Below are positions 40,001 to 52,000 of a stretch of DNA of 64,000 nt, piece by piece. The translations under genes and the position numbers were made by a program. The notes under the pieces were generated by a model. That model had not been told where the DNA came from and did not search any database. It worked only from the letters and a program-made list of their open reading frames with translations. This DNA comes from Spisula solida (taxonomy: Eukaryota; Mollusca; Bivalvia; Venerida; Mactridae). Positions within the stretch are counted from its first letter, which is position 1, and each line of letters starts with the position of its first letter. Location of the stretch: the NCBI GenBank assembly GCA_947247005.1, contig OX365944.1, positions 9,126,501 through 9,190,500 of the forward strand. Reading direction: 5' to 3'.

Positions 40001-43000
40001 ACCCCACCCACTACAGCAGTAGATGATTCTGTCATAGAAGAGATACGTAGTAAAGAGATACAGGTAAGTTTCCCCCCACCCACTACAGCTGTAGATGATT
40101 CTGTCATAGAAGAGATACGTAGTAAAGAGATACAGGTAAGTTTCCCCCACCCACTACAGCAGTAGATGATTCCGTCATAGAAGAGATACGTAGTAAAGAG
40201 ATACTGGTAAGTTTCCCCACCCACTACTGCAGTAGATGATTCTGTCATAGAAGAGATACGAAGTAAAGAGATACAGGTAAGTTTCCCCCACCCACCCACT
40301 ACTGCAGTAGATGATTCTGCCATAGAAGAGATACGAAGTAAAGAGATACAGGTAAGTTTCCCCCACCCACTACAGCAGTAGATGATTCTGTCATAGAAGA
40401 GATACGAAGTAAAGAGATACAGGTAAGTTACCCCACCCACTACAGCAGTAGATGATTCCGTTATAGAAGAGATACGTAGTAAAGAGATACAGGTAAGTTA
40501 CCCCACCCACTACAGCAGTAGATGATTCCGTTATAGAAGAGATAAATGACCTGTCCAAGTATTCAATAAAACAACATTCATAATACAAGTTCGAATATCA
40601 TCAATGTAAAGTCCCTTTAGAGATAATAAATATGAAGTTTAGTATGGGTGTTTGTATGTCACAATTATAGGGCAAGACAAATTTCAAGCCTAGGTCCCAC
40701 TGAGTATTTTTATGCCCCCGTATCGATAGATCGGGAGGCATATAGTGATTCACCTGTCCGTTCGTCCATCCGTCCGTCCGTCCGTCCATCCATTCGTCCG
40801 TCCTGGTTAACCCAAATTGACCGTTTCTTCTAGCATTAATATGGCTTGCTACAAAGCTTTCATAATTGCATGGATGTTGTATATGAACACTCTCCACGCG
40901 CCTGTATCACCTGACCCCATTTTGACCTTCACCTTGACCTAATTTTGGACTTAGACTTATTTATGGACAAGGCTTCCACAGGGGGCATAAGCGTTTATTG
41001 AACGCAGTCTTGTTTGTCTTGGCAATGTACTCCAGATGGAAATTAATGAGCTATTAGGACATCGGGAACAGGTTCCTCGTGGTCTAGGGGAAACTTCGGG
41101 GAAGTCATGAGACAGTTTGTGATATCGGTAGGAATTGTGATGAATCAGGTGATATCGGAATAAATCGGGAGAACATCGCGAATGTGGAATTTCTCAGTGG
41201 GACCTAGGCTTTACCAACATATGATGAAGAGATTTTTTGGATGTTTTATACTGATCATGTTTATTTACTGTAATTAACTACAATGTACTCTATACATGGT
41301 TCTGACAGTTAGCGACGTGGAAATATTGGTGAATTTTGCGATTTTACAAAATTGTTATAATTTCCTGTATGTAGCATAGTCCTCGTCCTACAAAGAACTC
41401 TACTAAGAAATTCATACTAACATGCATTCATAAAAAATCACTCATACTTTTAAAGTTTAAATCATTATTTTTGGAGGGGGTTGAATTTTCGTTGACTTCG
41501 TTGTTAAAACTTGACAACGTAATCTAATGCCCACAATTAATCAACCTCACAAATACAGAACATGGGTTAACCCTTCCATGTTTTGTAATCCACGAATTTT
41601 CAACCCCATGAAAATGCAATTTTGTCAAAATCAACAAAATTTAATACCCACGAAAATATGTGATTTTACAGTATTTTGGCATGCCAAATGTCTGAGACTC
41701 AAAATTTGCTAACTTTTTGAGCCGCAGAAATATTCACTTGTACATTATATATGTGTATATATACAGGTTGCCCAGAAGGAGAAACAGGAGATACTGGAGT
41801 TTGAAGGTCATTTAGCTGCATCAAGTACTAAAGTCACCATCACTGAAGCTAACAGTTTACTTATAGCTCAACTCACAACAATGGCTCCAAAGTGAGTTTT
41901 GTTTGTTTTCATTTCTGCAGTTTAAATTTAGCATGTTTCATTTCTTGTTTCATTGTTGTTTTATTAGCTCACCTGTCACAAAGTGACAAGGTGAGCTTTT
42001 GTGATCGCTCTTCGTCCGTCGTCCGTCCGTCCGTCCTTCCGTCCGTCCACAATTGCTTGTGAACACACTAGAGGTCACAAATTTAGCCTAATCTTTATGA
42101 AACTTGGTCACAATGATCATCTCAACAAAATCTAGGCCAAGTTCGATATTGGGTCATCTGGGGTCAAAAACTAGGTCACTAGGTCAAATCATAGAAAAAC
42201 CTTGTGAACACATTAGAGGTCACAATTTTGACTTAATCTTTATGAAACTTGATCACAATGATCATCTCTATAAAATCTAGGTCAAGTTTGATATTGGGTC
42301 ATCTGGGGTCAAAAACTAGGTCACTAGGTCAAATCATAGAAAAACCTTGTGAACACATTAGAGGTCACAATTTTGACTTAATCTTTATGAAACTTGATCA
42401 CAATGATCATCTCTATAAAATCTAGGTCAAGTTCGATATTGGGTCATCTGGGGTCAAAAACTAGGTCACTAGGTCAAATCATAGAAAAACCTTGTGAACA
42501 CATTAGAGGTCACAATTTTGACTTAATCTTTATGAAACTTGATCACAATGATCATCTCTATAAAATCTAGGTCAAGTTCGATATTGGGTCATCCGGGGTC
42601 ATAAACTAGGTCACAAGGTCAAATCATAGATAAACCTTGTGTAGTCACTAGAGGTCACAATTTTGGTCTAATATTTATGAAACTTAGTCACAATGATCAT
42701 CTCAACAGAATCTAGGTCAAGTTCGATATTGGGTCATCAGGGGTCAAAAACTAGGTCACAAGGTCAAATCATAGAAAAACCTTGTGTAGTCACTAGAGGT
42801 CACAATTTTGACCTAGTCTTTATGAAACTTGGTCACAATGATCATCTCAACAAAATCTAGGTCAAGTTCGATATTGGGTCATCTGGGGTCAAAAACTAGG
42901 TCACAAGGTCAAATCATAGTAAACCTTGTGTAGTCACTAGAGGTCACAATTTTGGTCTAATCTTTATGAGACTTGGTCACAATGATCATCGCAATAAAAG

Positions 43001-46000
43001 TTAGGTCAAGTTCGATAATGGGTCATCTGGGGTCAAAAACTAGGTCACAAGGTCAAATAATAGAAAAACCTTGTGTAGTCACTAGAGGTCACAGTTTTAG
43101 CATAATCTTTACGAAACTTGGTCACAATGATCTACACAACCAAATCTAGGTCAAGTTTTATTATGTCTCCCACATATAGTGGGGGAGGAGGGGAGACATA
43201 TTTATTATGTGCTGGGTGTCTGTCTGCCTGGATGGTCTATTGGATGTTACAAAGTTTGTCTGCATTTGTTCTCCTTAACCACTAGTCAGATTACAATGAA
43301 ATTTCACATGGATTCTTGGTACTAAACCTAGTTGTGCGTATTGTGAGGAATGTTTGGTCTTATCAATATTGCCAGAGTTATGGCCCCTTGTAGGAGACAT
43401 ACATTTTTGTGTCAAAAATACTTCTAGTTTCATGTCAAAAAGGTTCAATGTTAAATTTAATTTTTGGACATGTTTCAAAATTATATTAAGGATGAGCAAT
43501 TGTTTACCTAAATGTTAAACTTAATGATCAGTTTTTGATAACCAGAGCATCTTTTTACTTTACATATTATTTGCTCAATTATTATTCTAATGCTTATTTT
43601 TTCAGTGACCTAGCTAGAAAACCCCCTCAACAAGTAATGGATCAACTACGCAGCTTGAATGATTCACTGAAAATTGGACAAATGTTATGTCGAAGTCGTA
43701 ACCCAGACTTCTTGCTAGATATCATTCAAAGACAGGTATGCTAGTAGGACTATTTGTTAGTAGGCTTTAAATTCTGACTCCATGGTCACGCCTTTTTAAT
43801 AACCGGATATTGTTTACAGAGTCTAATCATTCTGGTATACGATCCTGCTCTCCCGAAGCATCTTAATCTGAGTTAATTCTCGGCTCAAACATTGTTACAT
43901 ATCATTGAGTGAGTCTCCATTCCAGACACGGACTCAAAATTGATATCATAAAACAAAAACAGTTTATTACCTAAATATTTCAAGGGTTCTGATTTAAGAT
44001 TTCTCTTAGCCTCTGATTTTAGTAAAATGTCACTTGGAGTTGAGATTTCTCCTTGAGATGCTTCGGGAGATCAGGGCCATGATACTGTAAATTCTGAGAT
44101 TTCTCCTTGGATACTGTAAATTATTTTCCTATACTGAGTATGGAGATTGTGTAACCATTCTTTTATTAGAATATTATAGGGAATATATGTAAGGTGTCTA
44201 TTGAGTAATATGTAAATCATAAGAAACGAGACACAATTTTTTTTCTGACCCCTAGAAGGAAAAATGCATTGTATACATTTATAGTATATGATTTACAAGA
44301 CAAACATATTGTTTTTAACTGAAAGTTTAATGTAGGCTTGCAACGTACACTTGTAGTCATAAGACATAGCATGAATAAACATCATTTTAAATCAATTTTT
44401 GTCGGAGGGTCTTCAGCTAGGTAGGGACCAGAATGGCAACCATCATCTGACTCTTGTGTATGTGCATTGTATCAGTCCACTAAATTGGTCTCAAAACTAG
44501 GAGTCTATGAAGCTATTGACTTCAGTTGGGGAGGGGGTGATTTGGTTCCATATGCTATATTTGTATCTAGCATTATAGCCTATAATGTGTTAGTGAGCTC
44601 GTAAACAAGACCAAATCGCAATGATTTGATATACAGGGTACCAGTCAGTCGATGCCATGGTTAGCTGAGCTGGTAGAATCATCAGAAGGATCACTAGATA
44701 TGTTACCTGTAGTTTATGTGAGTTCTTGTTATACAGGGTACCAGTCAGTCGATGCCATGGTTAGCTGAGCTGGTAGAATCATCAGAAGGATCACTAGATA
44801 TGTTACCTGTAGTTTATGTGAGTTCTTGTTATACAGGGTACCAGTCAGTCGATGCCATGGTTAGCAGAGCTGGTAGAATCATCAGAAGGATCACTAGATA
44901 TGTTACCTGTTCAATGTTTATGTGAGTTCTTACTACATGAGACTCAGGATGCAGGCCGTGATACACTAGAGGACGATTCCATCAAGTTTGATAAACACAA
45001 GAAAAGTCAGGTAATGATTCCATCAAGTTTGATAAACACAAGAAAAGTCAGGTAATGATTCCATCAAGTTTGATAAACACAAGAAAAGTCAGGTAATGAT
45101 TCCATCAAGTTTGATAAACACAAGAAAAGTCAGGTAATGATTCCATCAAGTTTGATAAACACAAGAAAAGTCAGGTAATGATTCCATCAAGTTTGATAAA
45201 CACAAGAAAAGTCAGGTAATGATTCCATCAAGTTTGATAAACACAAGAAAAGTCAGGTAGATAATATAGATTGAAAACAGCTCCTTGAGAAAACTGTTAG
45301 GTTAAGAACTATTTAGATCAGAGATCTGCTCAGTTTGTATCATTCCATAAAACATGTTGATATAATTCAACAATTATGATAGCCAAACATATGTAAATCT
45401 CGTCAAATATGTGAAACATATTATGTGTGAACATTTCTGGTTTATGGAATTGTTTGAAACCCAACTGGTTTTTAATCCAGAAGTAGTCTCGCTTTATATC
45501 GGCACAATGAAGAACCGAGGTGTCTATTTGGAAAGAGCTATGGTATTGTATCGAGATTCCTTGTATCACACCACTGTCTCTACCCTCAATGTCTTAGGGA
45601 TTAACCCTTCAGCAGAGAAAAATCAATCACCACATACTTGTGACTGTTTAATTTGATCGTAAACATACAAACCAATTGATTCTCTTATATCCAGTACATG
45701 ATTAAATTAATGCTGCAAGACCATCGTGTAAAATTTTGTGTATACAGTATAACCTCTCCAGAGCGGCCTCTGTTGAGCAACAACCTCTCTATAGCACACC
45801 TTCAAAATTTCCCTAAGCCTGTGTATTTACTATAAATGCAACCTCAGTATAGCAACAACCTCTAAGCAACGGCCAATATTTGCAGCTCCCAAAAGGTGTT
45901 GCTTGACTGAGGTTGCATTGTATTTAATTGATTTTCTCCAGAAACTGAAGAAACAACAACAGTTACTGTCGCACTTACAATCTCTGGTACATGATAGTCA

Positions 46001-49000
46001 GAAGGATACAAGTAAGACACATGAAGTGATGGACTATTTCCTGAAGAGGCTCTCATCTACACAAGCTGCAAATAGAGCTCTCGCTACAAAGGTTTGTGTT
46101 TGTGCTCGAAATTCTAAGTCCCACTATTCAGTCACATTATGTTGGCACTGTGGGACCTACCAGTCCTGAAACTACCCTTATACATCGACTGCCAAGCAAG
46201 GCAGTCATTCTAAAATACATACATGATAATCCTGTTTAATCGGGTATTTTGAAATGACTAGCATAGTTCAAAATTGCGAAATTTTGATTTTGTCAACTTT
46301 TTTCTATTTCTAGAAGCTTGAGGTGATAATTTGTTTATACCTTCATGGAGTGAAGAGTTGATGGTTTATAACTTCATGAAGTGAAGAGTTTATGGTTTAT
46401 ACCTTCATGGAGTGAAGAGTTGATGGTTTATACCATCATGGAGTGAATAGTTGATGGTTTATACCATCATGGAGTGAAGAGTTGATGGTTTATACCATCA
46501 TGGAGTGAAGAGTTTATGGTTTATACCTTCATGGAGTGAAGAGTTTATGGTTTATACCTTCATGCAGTGAAGAGCTGTTATTTTTCCACATAGTTTGCAT
46601 ATAGTTTGTGTTTCTATTTTAATTTGGAAGGGTGTTTGTTTGACTGAAGTCAAGACTCAATGTTTCATACTATTTCAGGGTATGTCCATGATTATATCAC
46701 GAGCTCAGGTCAGTTCATCGGATGAAAACCCGACAATGATGGATACTGATACATCACCATATACACATAACTGGCTTCTTGTAGACTTTTCTGCGTTATC
46801 AATGTTTGCAGAAATCAAGACAAAAACTTGCGCTGCTCTTAGACAGGTATGTTTTTGATGTGTTTAGATTTAAAAGTTGTAAAAATCCGGTGGGATTCGA
46901 ACCTAGCGCCTAGCACTGAAGTGACCATATTGAAAATTGATCCAGAACCAAATATGTCATCCACAATAAATAAAGTCGTTATTATTATTCTTATTATTAC
47001 CCTGGTCATACTGACCGCACCACCGAAACAATTGAATTTAGTTTATGTATACTCTTGTAAAAGTTGTCTTACGTTTGTGAGTGAAAGTCTTTGTGACATG
47101 AACATCTGTTGTACTGTATAGTATTGAGTCATCTGAACATTTAAATGTTAAAAATGTTGTGTAGTACTACTTATATATATAAAATGATATAACATATTTA
47201 TGTTTTCCTATGTTGTACAGGCTATTCAGATTGAAGCTGAGCCCAGTCTAGTGAGTGCTTATATCATATTTCTAGCCAAGCACACGGCTGATGACACACT
47301 ACAAGAACTGGATGAATTAGTTGTGGTAGGTATAGAAACATTGTAAAACACTGCATTGTTATTGTACATTCATTGATGTTGCTTAGGTTTGCAAACAGAC
47401 TGAAGTTTGAACAACTCAAGTTTTCTTTTTGCTTGAGTCCATTTTCAGCAGGGTTATGTACTTTGTCAGAAAACATTAAATAAATAATTTAACCATCTGC
47501 TAGACTGTGGAAGTGGACACAGAATGCTGTGCAGTATGCAATGAATGCTGCCTCACGCTTAAAAAACGGAATTACGTACGATGTGCAATGGTCTTTAACC
47601 TCTACATTCAGAGTGCACTAGAACGTAAGAAAACAATGCAAAAGCTTCTGTCCTATTCGGACACACATAAAAAAGTAACTAGAAACATTACTGCAAAATA
47701 ATGCAAATATGCTAGAGACATTTTTTGGATTGTTTGAACACCTTGTATTCATGAACATGCTTTTGTTCTGATATTTTAGGATATAGCTCAGTTGATTGTT
47801 GAACGGACGACTATTCTCAACTATATATTGCCACAAGATATGGAAGTATCTTCCAGTACAAGTCTCGATACACTTGAAGCATTTATACACGTGTTTGTCG
47901 ACTATTTAAGAAAAGCTAAAGAACCTAACAGGACTGGCTACTCATGGGTATGTTTCTGTTAGCATGTACTGGGTGTTATTTGTCCTTCATTGAACAGTTT
48001 GCCTCTTATTGGACTTCACATCTTTGTAATTTAAATGTTTAGATTTAGACTGTGGGGCCTAAAGTAAAATATTGTTTACTTTCCTTCCTGTTGAAGGTAA
48101 TGTGATTTTAAGTGAGTATCATGGTACTTTCCTTTAGTGTAAGCCTAGGTCCCACTGAGCATATTTTGCCTCGGCAATGTACTCCTGATTGAAATTAACG
48201 AGCATTCAGGACATCGGGAACAGGTTCCTCTTTGTCTAGGGGAAGCTTCGGGAAGTCATGAGACACTTTGTGATATTGGAAAGAATTGTGATGAATCAGA
48301 TGGTATCGGAAGAAATTGGGAGAACATCGCCAATTTGGATTCCTCAGTGGGACCTAGGCTTTACGTACAATCATGCCTCTGTATGTACTATGTGAACAAA
48401 AATCTTATGATACAAGTAAGGCCTTTGTTCAACTGTTCTGACATCATAATCTATAGTTTGCTGTTTAAACTTATATAGGGATTCAAGCCTGGTGACAGGG
48501 CCTGGCATTTTGTAGTATAATCACGTAAGATCACACCACCATCGCAACAACCCCCCAAAAAGATTGGGCAAATAACCAGTATCAATGTGGCTACATCACA
48601 CTACCCACAAATATATTTTATGACTCGGACGATATTGATTAGCCTAATATATTTATGTGGTGTTGTTTGATGACATACATGTATAGTTTGGAAACTGTTC
48701 GTCAGTCTGTTAAAACATCTGGATCCTGACATAACTCAAACAGTTTTCAAGCTAGGTTTATGAAACTTGGTATGTGGATAGGGGACAATAAGGGGGTTAT
48801 GCACATCTAAATATTTTTTGATTATGACAAAAAATGTGGCTGCTATAGATACGGTAATAGTGAAAAAATGTCATAAATTTGTCATGGCTTCAAACTGGTA
48901 GGGGACTTCTGTATTGCTTGCAATTCTTAGTGACTTGTTATAATTGTTTTGTAGGCTAATGCACAAGATCAGATCACCGTACAATGGGAGAAAGGAGAAT

Positions 49001-52000
49001 CTGCTACCATGCGTATCCTTGTTGTTAATGCTATGATTATATTACTGTCATACGGACCTGCTCATGGTGAGTAATAATTATATAGTCACATACCACAGCA
49101 TATAAACCTAATTACTGTATGACTTATTGGGAGACTACAATTCAACGTGTATGACTTTTTGTAATAACCGGAAGTTGACTTGTTTATACACTGTACATAC
49201 AGTACAACCTTTCCAGAGCAGCCATTTGTAGAGCAACACATTCATATTTACTATAAATTCAACCTCTGTAGAGCAACAACCTCTAAACAATGGCCACTAT
49301 TTGCAGCTCCGTTTCTCTACAGAGGTTGTGCTGTATTCAGAAGGCTAATAATTGGATTCAAAGTGGCAATATAACATGTTTTATAAGTCCATTATTAAAA
49401 GAATATTTAATCTGTACCCGAATAAATTACTAAAATAAGTAACATTAGAAGAAAACTTCTCTTTGAATATTAAAAAGAACTGTCAATTTGAAATATGGAA
49501 ACGTGAAAACATGTGTTGTCCTTTCCTTGACTTAATGTGATTCACTGGGTTTTTTTCAGATGAAAGTTTATATAAGGAGTTATTAGAGACCTGGTTTCCA
49601 GAGGAAGGCAAATCACCTTCAGCATTTTTATTAGACACTTCTGAGGAAGCTTTAATGCATCCTGATTGGTTGAAACTTAGAATGATCCGTTCCAAGAGTG
49701 ATCCATTAATTGATGCAGGTGAGTTATTGGTTAAAACTTAGAATGATCTGTTCCAAGAGTGATCCATTAATTGATGCAGGTGAGTTATTGGTTAAAACTT
49801 AGAATGATCCGTTCCAAGAGTGATCCATTAATTGATGCAGGTGAGTTATTGGCTCAAACTTAGAATGATCCATTCCAAGAGTGATCCATTAATTGATGCA
49901 GGTAAGTTATTGGCTAAAACTTAGAATGATCCGTTCCAAGAGTGATCCATTAATTGATGCAGGTAAGTTATTGGCTGAAACTTAGAACGATCCATTCCAA
50001 GAGTGATCCATTAATTGATGCAGGTAAGTTATTGGTTGAAACTTAGAATGATCCGTTCCAAGAGTGATCCATTAATTGATGCAGGTGAGTTTTTTCTATT
50101 GATCGAAACAGAAGTTACTATAACTTTACATAGAATAAGAAATCATCTTAAGTTAAGCCCAACATCTTTGTCTGTTGGGTGGTCTGTCTGTCAATTGGTA
50201 GACCAAATTGATTCCTTTGCCAACATGGGTAAATGGTCACAATGGATTTTGATGTCATAGGTCAAAATATTTTATATAAATGAGTATTTAGCTGCCATTG
50301 GGGCATACATGTATATGTTACTGACATCTTATTTATGTAGGAGAGAGAAAATATTTTTAAACAGAAAATATTTTTAAATAGTTGATACTTTATTAGTGGT
50401 CGCATGAGTTGTTCAGTTATTTGTCTTCCTAGATACACCTTTATTCTTTATAGGACAGCCACCTGATTTAAGAGGACACATATGATCTATCCCTTGACTG
50501 GTTGCTTTATACAGGTTAGACTGTATATAAATGTTTTTTTCAGCTCTTCAAGATTTGGAGTTGAATCAGCTGTTCCTGTTTGTGCAATCGTTTGGTATAC
50601 CTGTACACAGTATGAGTAAACTACTACAGTGTCTCGACAACGCGGTAACCATGGATGTCGTCAGTCTGGAACAATCCGGACTGGATAAAACTTACATGGC
50701 ACAAGTTATTGAAGTACAATACAAGAGGGGAGCTATAGGTGGAGATAAATTCTACAGTATGTTAACTGGTGGAAAACTATTGGAACTCTCTAAAGGTTTG
50801 ACTTTCTTGAATCACTTGTCATCATTGATGTTTGAATTAAAATGTGTGACTGTTTGCTTGATGTTTTTGGTTAAAGTCTTGGCACAAATTAATCATACTT
50901 GTACCCCTTATTTTAGAGATGTGTATGAATTTTATTGAGGTGCAGTCAGAGATTTTGTAGCATAAATTCATCAAATGTTTACATAAGTGCCCACATCATA
51001 ACGGAATATACTGTTAGAACAATGTCATTTCATTCATAACTGGCCAGATAAAATGAGTTAAAATTCATACAATCATGAAGCAATCTTTCTAAAATGGTAC
51101 ATAACACCTTATTAAATAGTTTTTTTTCTTGACTAAATTTTAAAAATTTATGTGTAACAAGTAGGTTTATTTCAAATGAATTCAATATACCAATTTTTCT
51201 GATATAACCATGCCTTACCAGTGCTTATGACTAATGTTTATAGATCACCCATACATATTCGTAATGCTCCGCACTTAAGAAAACAAAGCCTGAAATTAAA
51301 GTTCATGCATGAAATCCACTGTTAAATTCTGCTGATAGAAGGGTTAAGGATCAGGTTCATTTGTTTTCACTTTTAACTCTTCAGAAGAGGAGGAGATGGA
51401 GAGTGAGTCAGCAGACGACAGTATGTGGAAAGGTCAAGGTCATATTGATACATCTACAGATGTGATTCCAGCTTCCCATATGGCCAACATGCTACTTCAG
51501 GTAAAGCTTTGTGACTTAAATATACTGTAACTAACAATGATATAGGTCAGAAAATATTGGGCTCTCAAAAATCTATCATACCTGTTTACCATAATATTAA
51601 ATTTAATTCACTGAAAGCTTGACTCGTCTTTCCTTTTACAAGGACTTCACTGGATGGATGTCGCTATGTTTGTCGGCACTTGTTCTTCTTAACCATTGGT
51701 CAGATTCAATGAAACTTCACATGAATAGTTTGTACCAAGCCTAATGTGCACATTGTCTGGAATTTTAGGTCAGACACATTTTGCCAGAGTTATGGCCCTT
51801 TGTGAGAGACACATGTTTTTGTATCAAAAAGAATTCTAGTTTGTTTTATATGTTCACTTATTTATGTACATTGTGTTCATGAGTTGATACTTTTATATTC
51901 TGCAGGCATTTGATCCATCTGGTCGTAAAAGTCCGGATACAGAAACACATTACAGATCACTTCTCACGGTATGCTCGAACTTTTCATAATCATACTTGTT

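Noticed and set aside
39820..40440. 206-codon minus-strand reading frame and many 62-codon relatives within 38.7-40.4 kb
   Set aside because: They are the reverse strand of the exon 17 array; 71-bp units create repeating open frames with peptide repeats such as TYLYLF. No splice or protein evidence supports them.
38792..40543. CRISPR-like array
   Set aside because: Units are contiguous with no unique spacers, derive from an exon, and the genome is eukaryotic with spliced genes.
44637..44736. First 100-bp copy as the real start of INTS1 exon 20
   Set aside because: Its sequence turns into GTAGTTTATGTGAG and does not continue into QCLCEFLL; only the third copy does.
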